NCBI GenBank assembly: GCA_013398955.1
Contig: VWPU01000998.1
Location: 1 to 64,000, forward strand
Direction of reading: 5' to 3'
From: Callaeas wilsoni
Taxonomy: Eukaryota > Chordata > Aves > Passeriformes > Callaeidae
Length of the DNA: 64,000 bases
Shown here: positions 26,380 through 39,200 of the stretch, piece by piece
How the letters are laid out: every line of letters starts with the position of its first letter
Numbering within the stretch: position 1 is the first letter of the stretch
Notes under the pieces: generated by a model
Seen by the model: only the letters and a program-made list of their open reading frames with translations
The model's database searches: none
Told to the model about the DNA's origin: nothing
Position numbers and translations under genes: made by a program

Positions 26380-26570
26380 TTTAAAATGAGTAAGGATTAA
26401 TACCACGGGTGAAAATGAACCCTAATTGTGTGTCCCCCCCACCACTCTCTGTTTGGCAGAGGGAAGGGGCTGCACGAGCAGGGAGAGGGTCTCATATGCA
26501 TTATTCACTGCATTGGCTTTAGGTGATAATAGGGTTTAAATTAAATAGTTCAATGCTATAAAGGCTGAGG
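26380..26570. promoter_or_regulatory. Candidate conserved non-coding element
   Basis: It carries GATTAATACC, CCTAATTGTG, a C7 run, CATATGCATTATTCACTGCATT and TTTAAATTAAATAG within 190 bp. There is no open frame. Its mixture of GC-rich and TAAT-rich words differs from the neutral-looking flanks. Only alignment to other birds or mammals can confirm it. Confidence 0.25.
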
Positions 26571-28420
26571 ACTTCATGTGTTTTAGTGCTAAATTCCTTA
26601 CTATGAAATTGAATTGTTACACAACTGCAAATTGTATTTGGTTTGGATTTGGGGTTTGTTTTTGTTTCTCATATACAACTAAGAGTTTTCCTGAAATCCA
26701 GAGAAGCAAACAATTCAGAATGATAGTCTCCATTTTGGCTTTAATTTTTCAGGCCACAGAACTAAGGCTGTTTTGAGATCTCAGCCATAAATCTAGTTAA
26801 TCATAAATTATAGCTAGAATATAATCCTTGACTCTACAGCCTCGTGTGCCAGGGAAACGGACTCCCAGGAATTACTGAAAGAAGATTGCAGGGGCTGGGC
26901 TGAAAAGCTAGCAAATAAGTTAAAATTGTGTTCGTTCACACACAAAAATCCCAGCCTGGGGAAAGGAGATGTGATACCTTTGGCACTGCACACGCCCAGA
27001 GCAGCAGAAGTCATGGCACACCTGGGAAGATTTGCCATATCGTATCTTCAAGTTGGAAAGGATCGCTTTTCTTGCTCTAATCTTCACATTAGTCTCCTCT
27101 ACAAAACTAGCTTATTTCAACATTTGGCAGAGTGTGTGAACTTCATACGAGGCACCGAGGGCAGTAATTAGAAGAAAAAGGTGAGGATTAGTTCTAGAGA
27201 GGGACCAACACAGTTATCAAAAGCATAAAACCCAGACTCACTCCTTGTTTCCTCTCAGCGTAAAAAATGAGACAGACTGAAAACACAAAACAGCTCTAGC
27301 CCAAAATATTCTATGTATGTGAGCCATCTCCTCAGCCTTAAGAAAAAGAAGTGGGAAGTGAAATACCAAGAATATTGAAGTAATTTTAATAAATTATGTT
27401 GATGATGATGAGTGGCATCCTCTCAAATAACTATTACTGGCAGCTTACTGCAGATAGAAGAAAGGGAAAACAGTGCCTTGAATATAGAACTAGGACCCAC
27501 TTGAGTTATTATTTATTTAAAATGACCAACTCAAATATAGCAACTTCATGTGGAAGGAGACAAAGAAACCTTTACAATAATTCAGACTGCTGAATGATTT
27601 AAAACATTACATATTTCCCAGACTCTTGAAACACAACACTCAGATATGCAAAGGAGTCACTTCTGTCCTGCCAAGTCACCTTCCTGAACCATGGTGTAAA
27701 TTCCCCTGCCTCCCTAAAGTCTTTGTGCTTCTTAGCTTACAGAAATTTAAGCAGGTAATAATCTAAATGGCAAAATATTTAATTAACAGCTACTTCAAAT
27801 TACATGGCCACCCACTGGATGAGATTTCATTCAGCCTCATGTATATATCTGTATTCATAAAGAAAGAACAGGAGGAAAAAAAATCAAGTGACTTCAAGTG
27901 CTAAAGCAGCAAGGGAAGTTTTGCAGTAAGGAAAAGATTTAAATAGAAGGAAACTATGTTTTTTAACAAACCAACAAACATATGCTGCTCTGAGCATGAT
28001 TCTTGTTACAGAGTAGAAACAGAAATAATGGCAGTTTTTAAGTTTCATTACTCCTTTTTTTTCCCCTGTTTCATCCCAACCCCAACACAAATTACTATCT
28101 TTATAAGCAACGAACAATAATAAGAAAATTCTTGCAATTACCCTTCAAGCTCTATACCTTTAGAAGGAAAAAGCATTCTTAAAATGAATACGAAATGTTT
28201 AAACAATTTTTAATTAGTGACCCAAAATGTGTGCCATAACTTTTCATCACCTCGTGGGTGATCTCTAAACCTCTCCTGCATACATTGACTGTCTGCTTAA
28301 AAGTTTAAAGAGCTAACAAAATGTTTTAACGAGATACAAATCTCAGAGATCATTAATCAATATGTTCAATGTTATTTGTGATAATTCATCATGACATGAT
28401 ATTAATGGGTTACTGTACCC
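26571..28420. other. Non-coding stretch
   Basis: Short open frames of up to 81 codons occur on both strands without domains. No repeat family was identified. Confidence 0.5.
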
Positions 28421-28860
28421 TTCAGAGGTGAGATTAATGCAAATGAGCAGCCACAATTAACTTTACTGCTCCCAACTCACAGGAATGGACAGATGATTAT
28501 AAATGACAACTATATGTCAATTACAATATCCAATAAAGTGAAGCTTAGAGGGCAATCTATCTCCTTTTATAGTTCTTGCCTGACATAGCTGAATTTAGCT
28601 CAGCCCACTGTTGTCACAGAGCAACCACCGCTTTGAAGGAGGGGTCAAAGTTTTAATTTTCTGTTTCTTCGGAAGGAATTCAAATTGTGCATCTAAATGC
28701 ATTGTCTGAAGGAAAGCTGCAGGAAACCGAGAACAGATGTTGCTTTCTTCATCAGCTGAAGGAAATCGTATCTGTTCTCAAATTGCAACAGCAAGGCCAC
28801 AAAGAAAATAATCTGCCCTGCTGCGTAATATATTTATTCAATTAAAAAAAATAGAGCCAA
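28420..28860. promoter_or_regulatory. Candidate conserved non-coding element
   Basis: It contains the octamer ATGCAAAT at 28437-28444, CACAATTAACTTTACTG, and TCAAATTGTGCATCTAAATGC near 28680. The related word CTCAAATTGCAACAGC lies near 28780. TCATCAGCTG, an E-box-type word, lies near 28750. No coding frame is present. Motif-dense, low-repeat text suggests constraint, which I cannot test here. Confidence 0.25.
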
Positions 28861-30717
28861 CGTATCAATGCAGCAATGGGAAGGAATCTACATTTGGCAA
28901 ATTGCTTTGTCACATGCAGGACGCTGAGTCCACTCAGGTTAAGGATGCTGAGTGAGGTGTTGGCTGCTGTGTGCAGCTTTGTGCACAGACAGACACTGTG
29001 TGATCACCTCTTGAGCGCCAAGGCTCCTGCACCAAACAGATAAGAGTTCACAGGAAAACACCCAAATTTCTAGTGGCAACAAAAGAGCGAGAAACAAAGA
29101 CTTCAGATGTTCATAAACCAGACAGCTGGCCAGATTGAGGAAATTCTGAAAACATGAGAGATAAAACATTATATGATACCTCAGTAAATGATATATTTAC
29201 AAAAAGTGGGGAAATCAGCTCTGATAACATGCTCAGATTTCGGCTTTCTGCCCTCCACTAGAAAAAAAAAGCAGCTTCAGTGATGACAAAAAGAGAAAAC
29301 ATTAGTCAAAACATTGTGGGAAGCCATAGAGAGAAACACCATAAAACAGATACTTCATGTAATTTCATGATTTTTTCTTTGTGGAGTCTTTCCTGTGCGT
29401 TATGTCCAGTCACAGGCACTGGGACAGCTCCCCTGCCCAGGGGTCAGAGATGTGTCCCATGGTTAAGGACAGGCCCCTGTGCAGTAATAAATAGCACAGC
29501 TACATTTTACATTTACTCACTAAACTCACCCAGCCCAACAGCAGAACCTGAGCTCTGCAACACATCCATAAACTTCGGACCGTGCTCAGTTTCCATGGAT
29601 CAGATACACAGGATTTCCAGAAAAAGTTAACCTGCACCTGGCAGGGTGTTTTGGGATAAATGAAGAGTCCTTGAGACAGCAGTGGAACAACCAATGCCAG
29701 TTGTGCAAAGCACCCCCTGACCACCCAATTTTCTTTGAGAAAGAAAACTCAAAGGATGCTTCTTGCTTTCAATTTCACTTCCTCAACACAAAGCATTTGA
29801 ACTCCATTTTAGCTATACTGAGAAGAAAAATATTGAAAAGTTATTAGTGATTTATTTTTTAAATCATCTTCTCTTTCCTCATGCACCCATCTGAAAATCA
29901 GGGCCAGCTTTTGTGGCTTCTGCTTTGCTGTGAGCAGCACCCAATTCTACAAGGCAAGCCATACACTGGCATTGCAGTGAAATCAGGGAAAAAGGGAGTT
30001 GGAGGAGCAGGGTCTGGAAGCACCTCACCAGGTGCATCAGCAGCTCCACTTGAAAAATACTCCATAAAAGCCACTGGGAGTTTTGGCTAAGCAATATTTT
30101 AGACACTATTTAACCAGTTATATTAACAGAACACTAAATTTTCATCACTCATAAGGTCACATAAGTATGTTTATACCTTAATACTTTGCTGGAGGACAGC
30201 AGGAGAGTTCCTGAATTTCTTTAAAGCACTATTTTCCAAAGGAACTCTCTTCTCCAGCTCATTTTGTTTAATCTAATCATCAAGAAAAATGGTTTTCTGC
30301 TGAATAAAACTGCTGACACCATTATCATCGTTTTCAACATGGGGAAATAGGAGAAATTCTTTACTGCTTCCAATACGGATGATAATACACATTTTTGTGA
30401 CAATATTTTGTCGATTTCCTGACACAAAAGCACATCTTGAAAAAACATGCTTTGAGAAGAAACAGTTTCCATGCTGACCTCTAAAAAACTGAAATCTACA
30501 ACTACCCCTTAAAATAATTTTATGACAGATAATTAGCCTCAGAGCTAATATTTTAACTGAAAGCAGTATGCCCTATACAACCTCAGCAATCCCAGACTCA
30601 CCAGCAGAAATTAGGTTTATTCCATAAAAATAACACACTACACTTTGAGCACAGACAAATGCCAGATAAATTCATAATTTAATCTATGTTTGTGTAAGAG
30701 GAGGATTTCCTTTCAGA

Positions 30718-30776
30718 TTTTTTTTTTGGGGGGGGGGGGTGTTTTATTTTGTTCGTGGTTTTTTTTTTTGTTTTTA
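30718..30776 (+). repeat. T10-G12 homopolymer junction and T-rich tract
   Basis: Ten Ts (30718-30727) are followed by twelve Gs (30728-30739), then a T-rich tract with an eleven-T run (30759-30769). Abutting homopolymers are prone to length variation and to assembly or sequencing error. Confidence 0.95.
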
Positions 30777-31070
30777 ACTAATTAATCAACAAATTTGAGT
30801 TGGCTAAATAAAACCTCTTCCAACGCCTCCTATTTAATTGCAGTTTGGCACCAACAAATATATATCAAAATTATAGTATCTCCCTTGACAGGAAGCTCCT
30901 TGCTTCCACACACAGTTATGGCTCTCTGCAGAGTACCCAAGAACTGCTGACAACCTTGAACACTGCTACAACAATATTACTATACTTGGCAGAGAAGTAC
31001 CCTTGCGGCAAGAGAAAAGCTGTAATTTTGACTGTCACTTCACATTACACTAGATATTATTTCACTGTAT

Positions 31071-31082
31071 ACACACACACAC
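31071..31082. repeat. (AC)6 dinucleotide repeat
   Basis: Six exact AC units form a short microsatellite. Confidence 0.85.
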
Positions 31083-34000
31083 TCACAAAACTCTTAATAG
31101 ACTACGGTTTTTTCGCTGCCCAGCTCCTCTGTTATAAATGACAATATAATACTGTTGACCTACTGGTAGGATCGCTAATAAAGCCAACGTTTAACATCAC
31201 CGAAAATTTTCTTTTAAAATATAGCCATCATAAATTGTCTTGTCCTGGTCGTCTCAAGCTACCTAAGTACCTCAAATTTATTTCATCTATTTTATTATTC
31301 ATTTCAAACAAAAGAAAATGTTTTAAAACAAAGGGGAATTATAATTCATTTGGATTTTGATAGCACGTTCTGAAATAGTTGAATAATTGCTGGTATTATA
31401 AACTTTAATACCTTCATCCACAAGCTGTTTTGGCAACAAAGTGATTAGTACACTCAAAAAGACCTCAATGAAATCATCTTTCTAGATTTCCAATAATAAC
31501 ATAAGTAGAAAGGTAAAAATAGGTGATAAATAACAGGGAGTCAGAAGTAGACCTAAATTACTGACCTCCTCTCTGGGCCCATTTCTGTAACTACAAAAAT
31601 TAGTATGGAAGCATTTAATTGAAAAATAAATTTTGAGTACATAAGTACAGAGGACAAAGCCCCTACTTTATTATTTTCAGTGGTACAAAATGTTCTGCTT
31701 TGGAAATGAGGATCTTTGTGGCCCAATAAAAGGAATATTTCGTTCTTTTAAACCAGATCCAATTCTAAAATAGTTTACAGCATGGTTTACCTCCTTACTT
31801 TTTATTTTGTATGCTGCATACGTTCAATACAGAGACTGCTCACTGATTTCCAAACATTTTTCCATGTACACATCCAAAATTTGCACAGTCCCACTGTACA
31901 TCAGCAAAAGAATCTCAGTGAAATATGGCCATGATCAAATCCTACAGGCAAACCTGACTGCTGGAAATCAAGTTTTGCAATACTCTGATGTCAATTCACT
32001 ACACTGCAAGCAACTCCAGTGTTTTTGCTAAAAGTAAAACGAGATTTAATTGAGCAAACTGGATTTAAATAGACCCAAATAGCGCCTGGAAACAGTCATT
32101 ACTAAAAAGCACCGTTCTGATTTTACTGTACTTCAGGCACGCTTTGCTCCTACCCTTGCGTTATTGATATAGTGTTTCAAATGCATTTAGAAAGGCACCA
32201 TCTCACTTGTGCTGTTTAGATAAGGAAGCATCACGGAACCTCTTTGCCCTTCTCCAATAAAATGTATCAAAAATTTCAGCACTGTCTGCTGACCGCACCA
32301 CATTTAACAAGATTCACAAATGAAGCCAGAGTAAGTTTCCCACTGTGACACATTAATAATAAGTTCCTTATCCCATCTATCCCAAGCCATGAATATGTAA
32401 TGTTATAAAATGAGTCCTTTTCACACAACAGAACCTCAGACGTGAATAAATAAAAACTATCCATCACAAGCCTGTGAAAAATTAATGAGAGTTCTGAGAC
32501 ATAAGGAAAAATTGGTTACTGAGATGATAAGGTCCAGTATGTAAAAATCATGTTCCTCACCAGCTGTAAATTTTATTTTAAAACTTGGCAAAAAGAGTTT
32601 TTAAAAAAAAAGTTTTCTAGAGCATATTTACCATAAGAAACAGAGAAGAGGAAAATGCTTTAATGGTCAGACATATATCTAAGTAACCCAGACAGCCTTT
32701 GGAACCGGGAAGGGGACCAAACACCACCGTAACAGGGAGTAACAGCTCCAGATACAGCAAAGTTGTAACCTTAGCTATGTAGAACCATGATTCCTATTCT
32801 ATTTCTTTTCCCTTCAGAATGGAAATTCCTGATGAAATAAGGCACCATATCTCCCTAAACTTCATTTACTCAGATAAAAGAAGGACACATAGAAATAAAT
32901 TATTTTCATTCATGTGAGCATCTCTTTACTGTGCCAGCGAAGACTTTAATCTCTCAATATGGAGTAATCAGGTTTGCAATATGAAAAGAAATAAGAGAAA
33001 AGAAAAATTTTCAAGATTTGAGCTGCCGCTATGTTTATTAATACATCTTCCCAATCTTGCCCCAAAGACCATGCTGATGTTTGAGGAGCAGAAGTGCTGT
33101 GCAAGGTCTGCTCCAACCACATCACCAAGAAATGCTGGAACGTTGTCCTCCGGCAGGGAAACAAGCAGAGAAAGAGCAAGAGGTACTGCCCAAGTCCTTC
33201 AAAGACTTTCTTCAACACAGAGAGCACTTTCTAAACTTTTCTACCAATGGACTTCAGGAAAGATTGTATGATCTACAGCCCATTTTGTGAAATATTAGCC
33301 ATTTTAATGCCTCACAGCTAAAATGAAAATTATGCTTTGTGATACCAAATTAGGTCACCTATTTTTCTCCAAAATCTGTCTCTGCTCACTCAGCTCTCCT
33401 CCATTAATATTTTCTCTTTTCTACCCCACCACCATTCCCGCATCAAGAATCTATGGGTTCCTCCAGGTTTGGTGTTCCAAACTGTCTATCATTTCTTAAT
33501 TTTGACAAATAAAAAAGCAATTTAACTCCCCTTTGTTTACTTCAGTGACCATTTTCTGTTAAGACATCCCATGGTACAGTGGACAGTGACAGGGTTTCTC
33601 CTTTCCTGGGTGGTGCATGTGTGTGAAGTGATGAGCCTGGAGAGCGCGTTACTGACGCCTTCCTTGGTTAAAAGGACAGGAAACCATAATGAAAAAGGAC
33701 AGTGGCAGAGCCCCGCTCCCTCCTCAGAGTACAGACTAGACTTCTCTATCAAGGAGTGGCTTCACTGCATCAAAACCTGGTCAAGCAGGATGTTTTATTC
33801 TTGGCTTCTTGAAAGTGGTTATGTTGGAAAGGATGGCCTCCAGAATGCTGTCAGGGGTGTCTATCTGCAAAATACATTACCTTTTCAAGTCTGCACTGGC
33901 AGTGATTGAGTGACTGTGAAGAATTATTTATTAGTCTTAAAATGCCAGTGGATACAGTTAAGGAACTATTTTTTCTAAGAAGAAAGGGAAATATGGTACG

Positions 34001-34221
34001 ACCCCCTTAGACTGTTGGGCTTGTGAGAGGGAAGGGCAGGTCCCCTCTACAAGGCTCTACAAGAGCTCAATCCCTGTTCAAAGTTCCTATTCTCCACACA
34101 AATGGCCTGACTTTCTTTTGGTTCCTCTTGGTCATCTTTGCCATGACCACTTGCCTTTCTTAACTTTAACATTATAAATGCAGCAACTCTCTTTCAGGGG
34201 GAAAATGGGGCAGAAATCGTT

Positions 34222-34236
34222 AAAAAAAAAAAAAAA
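34222..34236 (+). repeat. Poly(A) run of 15
   Basis: A fifteen-A run with no retroelement body visible on its upstream side. It is treated as a homopolymer rather than a retroposon tail. Confidence 0.85.
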
Positions 34237-34899
34237 TCACCTAAAAATCAAAACCCAAAACCCTAGCACAGTCCCATTACCATAAAGCTTTTCTTGCCAT
34301 GATTAAAAAAAAACCTGCAGCCAAATCATTTCACATCACTAGCTATTCCTGTTTCAGAATATCTGACATTTACATCCTTTGGTTTGCATTCAGACCTAAG
34401 GATTCTTCCATATTTTCAATAAATTTTCTTATTAAAGTTTTTCTCTCCCTTTTTACTCATGAAATTTCACAGTCTTTCCAATATGTTCACCAGACTATTT
34501 ATAAGACCTTGCTGCTTAAAAAGGTATTAGATTTTCAAGTGGGCCAATGCAGCTGAAGGTTCCTTTCTTAAATACCCTTATTGCAGGTTGACCTTTCTTG
34601 ACTTGATACACATATTTTGCAGGGGGAAAGCCTTCAGGCCCATACTCAGCACAGTCATATGCCCACCATACCAATACAGAGGAGCATGGCAAAAGCCTGC
34701 TAAATCTCTTTGACATATATTATTACTACACTTTGAGGTCAACTTTACATATCAACTCCCGTGAGGAAAGGCCAACTGAGGGTTGATTAATTTTCAGACA
34801 TATTTTAACTCTCACAATATGCATCACCATATGTGAGCAAAAGACACTGAAATATGTTTTTTATATTGAGGGGGGCGAGAAAAAACCAAGAGCACCACT

Positions 34900-35300
34900 G
34901 TTTGTTCTTGGGTTCTCTAAGTCACGAGGGACAGCAGCGAAACAGCAGCAGAAACTATTTCAATTTGCTATTTCCGTCTGAAGAGTAGCAGCCCCTGTAA
35001 TCCACTTCCTCTGCTGTTGCAGCATCAACATTCCTCTATATTTTTATGCAATCTATATTTTCACTTGTTTGGCACTGCAGTGGTTGCAATTGGCAGTGCA
35101 ATAGATGAGTGGGCAAAGCATGAAATTAAAAGATATTCTTCCTGCATCGCGCTGACAGTGCAAAATCTCAGCCAATAGCAGCCAAACCTCAGAATGTTTA
35201 TTTTTAAACTAGGGCAATATACCATTAGTTCTCAAGTTTAATTCAATTGATTTTCAGGCAAATAACAGTAAAATTAACCCCTAGATAGGACAATCTTGCA
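34900..35300. promoter_or_regulatory. Candidate conserved non-coding element
   Basis: It contains the near-repeated words GGCACTGCAGTGG, GGCAGTGCAATAG and GACAGTGCAAAAT between 35071 and 35166. A CCAATAGC CCAAT-type box and TTTAATTCAATTGATTTTC follow. It has no coding frame and no repeat signature. The internal reiteration of a CAGTGCAA-like word over 100 bp is unusual for neutral sequence. Confidence 0.27.
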
Positions 35301-35716
35301 GTGATGGATGAGAGTGCTGCAGCGAACACCAGACCTCACACAATGAATTCTCTGCCATCAGACGAGTCCCCCGTGGGACACCCAGGCAGACCAGGACAGG
35401 AGTGATTCTGGGGCCAAGAGGAGTTCCCCGCTTCATCACCTCAGCAAAGATGGATTCCACGACCTTCTGAGAAAAGCCTATATATAATTTTTGCTGAATA
35501 GGCCCCTCAGTTAACAGCAGAATCCAATTTGTAATTTAGCCTTAAATGCATACTCCACAAAAAGCTATCAGGTAAGAAAAACACCTGACACGTAGATAAA
35601 AATGCTTTTTGACATACGTAAGTAAAAATAATAGTATGGCATTTCTCAAATGAGCCATCTGAAGTGTGCATACCCTGGAAAAGTTTCAGCGTAGAAGCAT
35701 TTATTTTGGTTTTATC

Positions 35717-35744
35717 TTTTTTTTTTCTTTTTTTCTTTTTTTTT
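35717..35744 (+). repeat. T-rich homopolymer tract
   Basis: A 28-nt tract of Ts is interrupted by only two Cs (35727 and 35735). Confidence 0.9.
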
Positions 35745-35839
35745 AACCAAGAAAATATTTATGAAAAGAAAAATAAATAATTAATTTTACTGGCTTCAAG
35801 CTGGGATTCTTTCCTGGTTAAAATATATGCAGTGAAATG

Positions 35840-36260
35840 GCATTTAAATTATACGAGAGAATTGATTCAAATGGCTTCCATTAGCAATTTGGCAGGCTGC
35901 TGTGAATTGCTCCTAATCAATTTTAAATAAAGCCATTCTATCTGCGAATGGAGGCATCTTCATGTTAAACATCTCCACATTGCACAACTGGAGAAGAGTG
36001 GCTAAAATACAAATTTCTTCGTAATTTTTTATAACTCGTTGTGTTTAACAATGTGCCATCGGTGAAACTAAAGCAGAATAAAATAACTGCCTGTGTCCTC
36101 AGAGAAATGTTCTGGGCTCTAAAGGTTTTCTCTTTTCTCTTATGTTAATGAATATTTCAAAGTAATGCTGTTCTAGGCCATTTTACAGTACAATTGTATC
36201 TTAATTTTGCTTGAGATTTTATCAAGACTAATTAGATCCATTTGAGTTGTAGATATTCAA
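35840..36260. promoter_or_regulatory. Candidate conserved non-coding element
   Basis: Regular AATT/TAAT words lie at 35861-35935 (GAATTGATTC, TTAGCAATTTGGC, TGAATTGCTCC, TAATCAATTTTAAAT). GTTAATGAATATTTC follows near 36144, and GACTAATTAG near 36226. No coding frame or repeat is visible. It reads like AT-type conserved enhancer sequence, an inference from motif density. Confidence 0.25.
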
Positions 36261-39200
36261 CACACATATAGTATAACCATTTGAAGCACGTGCGTTTGTA
36301 TTATGAGAATTTATATTAAAAAAATAAAAACTGCTAGAATGTCATCAGACATTCAGAATTTTCTGCTTGATGTGTCTGGCTGTTGTTTAGAGGAGACATC
36401 TACAATTTCAGATCAAACTTTTTTCCTGCAAAATCTTTGTACAGCACAAGAGAACAAATTCTAGTTGTGACAACCTATCTTCTACTTCAAGTAGCTCGAA
36501 GGACACACTTTCGTAGTGGGCATAAGAAGACAAATAGAAAAATTAAACCACTGCAGTTCCCATTAATCCAGGCACATTGTTCAAATAAACCTCTAAAGGG
36601 ATTTGTAAAAACATTGGATGTGAAATATCTTACATTAGCAACAAAATCCAACTTATCATTTCAATATAATTCTGTTTGAATTCATGTGCCATGAAAAGAG
36701 ACGAGGCTGGTTTAGGTGCTGCAAAATTCTGAGCTGTGAACTCACTAACACAGTTTCAGATAGCCACAGTCTGGTTTGGTGTGTCTGGCAAAGTAGGTCC
36801 TGGCATGCGAGTCAGAAAGGGTCTGTGTTTGTCTCTCTTGCAATAGGATCTCAAAAAACTTTGTCCTGGTGGTCTCAACAATTCTGGTATTCAGAAAATC
36901 TCTTTCCTCAGTCTGATGTCCTTGCAATGTCCAACTCTTAAGAGATATTTGGTACTGAGTCATTTAAAAAAAAAAAAGAGATAATGTTCATCTTATACAA
37001 AGATGTTTGAGTCTTGCTTCAGAAAGCTTTTTATATATAAGAAATAATTAACAGAGTAATGGTAGCATTGTAATGAGACAAAACTAAGGAAGTAAAACAT
37101 TATCATTTTAGGAAGTGTTGTTTACATGCGATCTGTTTATAGGTTAAATCATCTTCCTAATAATAGCAAAGTACATAATAAACTGTCAGAAACCAGTGAA
37201 AAAGCAGATTCAAACACAGACAAGGAATTCACATTTTGTGGGCTGGGGAGACCTGGGGAGCGGGAACATGAAGTGCTTTTTCCACACGAAGAAAACAGTT
37301 ATTTAACAGACTGTGACTGCTACAGTAAATCAAAGATTTACTTTACAAAGCAGTAAACATGGCGAGGGGGAACCTCTTCCACAGACCATAAAGCAAAGAG
37401 ATGTAAGTAAATAAAGCTGTCCCACACACTTCACTGTTCGGTTCCAAACACTCAAGCACAGCTTTCAAGAATCAGGAGAGTTAGCAGGAGGTATTGCACA
37501 GGATACCTTTGCTTATTTATCCTCTACCACGCCCTCTCTGACTTGTCCAAAGGAAAATGTGGAAAAACAGAGCACGGACACGCAGATGGAGCGATACAGG
37601 CCAGCAGCTGATACAAAGGAGTGCTCAATTCTGCCGTTCCACTTTTCACTGCATGCACAGTCTGCTCTGTGCAGGGACGCTGCTGTGTACTGACGTTTAG
37701 GAATGCACATCCTGCGCTTATAAAAGCCCAAACTGCACAGCACCTACACAAGAGAGCTTGATGGCTTCCCTGGTAACTGCAGCCCCACGTGCCCTTGAAG
37801 AAAAGAGTCAACCCTTCCACATCCACAGCTGGAGAGATACCTCTTTCCTTCGTGATGAAAGCAAAGACACTGAAAAAAGACTGCATCTCTCTTGCTTTCC
37901 TTGTGAAATCTAAGGAAATCATCAGCCTTCCCAAACAGAAGCAGAAAATGCTCTCTGATGTGAGAACTCAGTATCAAATTTTGTCTTGCAAAAGATTTTT
38001 GTAGTATGTTAACTAATTCAGAATAGAGATCTATTAATATCTCTATTATTAATAAAACCTACAGAGGAAGCAATTAACACAAGCCTAATGCTAAACAATT
38101 TTTGAACTCAGCACATTTAGACAAGCCTACTTATCACAAAATTACTGTTCTTATTTCTGTTGGTTTCTAAACAAGGTAATACAGTAATACTTACCACAAC
38201 ACTATTATGCAATGATCCAGTTTTAATGCACACCAGCATTCAAGAAATTAGGTATAGCGAAAACCTCTCATGACTACTTAAATTTTAATCACTTTTTTAT
38301 TGTTATACTGCAGGAGTCAAGAGTAGAGTAAACAACGTTCTTAACCCCACTGGGCCTTAAGCAGGTTCTCCTTACAGAAATGTGAAGATGTTGGCAATTT
38401 GTACTGTTCAGAGATGTTAAAAAAGTCTGCCGTCATCCAATACCCCCTTGTATCATTAAAACATTCTTATACAGCTAATTCACTGACAGTTCAGAACCTT
38501 AAATCCATCAATAGCATTGGAAAAAAAATAAATAGACTATGAAAAAAACATTTCAACAAATCTTTAAAGCAACTTCTTTAAAAAACGCTTTGTTTGAAGA
38601 TTTCTCATAAACTTGTACAAGACGGGGGAAAAAAGCATTAAAAAATTCCATTGCCTGAGCTTGCTGAAGTAATCTAGGATTTCTATTGAGAAGGAGTGCT
38701 ATTGAAATAAACAGTACTATTTGGCTGGCTGAGTAAGACAGCCAGTAAATTAAATCTTCCATGTCTTCTTCAAATATTTTTCTTTATGAACAGGTTTGTA
38801 TCTAGGCCAGAAATAAAATCCTGATGGTTCAAAACCACAGGTTTTCTATAGCAGTTATGAGCCTGTGTTTGACCAGTCTCCTCCTCAAACACAAGACAAA
38901 CAGATGTGCCCTGAACCTATTATTGTTCACACAAATGCAGAGGTCAGCCGTGGGCACAGCTGCTCTTGAACACAATTTCACAGCGCCCAAGTCACTCAGA
39001 TGTAACTCACACCCAGTGCTGGACCCTGGTTTTCTGCACGTGGGAAAAAATCCTAGAATGGGTCAATACAAAGAGAAGCTCTCAAAAGACAGGAGTGGGT
39101 GTAGTGAACACAATGTGTATCTGAAGGAAGGTAACCAGCACCCAGGGCCAGCTCCCATCGGGCTCGAAAGCAGCAGGCACGGCCTTGGAAATGCTCTCTG

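Larger units (their letters stand above)
28861..34900. other. AT-rich non-coding stretch with simple repeats
   Basis: It holds the T10-G12 junction at 30718-30776, (AC)6 at 31071-31082 and a fifteen-A run at 34222-34236. The longest ATG frame (33571-33909, 112 codons, plus strand) is unrecognised. At about 32981-33290 three frames on the two strands are open at once for 69-96 codons, which argues against selection on any one. No gene is called. Confidence 0.5.

Noticed and set aside
32946..33290. Three open frames on both strands in the same 300 bp
   Set aside because: Simultaneous openness of several frames indicates few stop words by composition, not protein selection.
33571..33909. 112-codon ATG frame on the plus strand
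   Set aside because: No recognised motif, and an overlapping open frame also lies on the opposite strand. Treated as chance.
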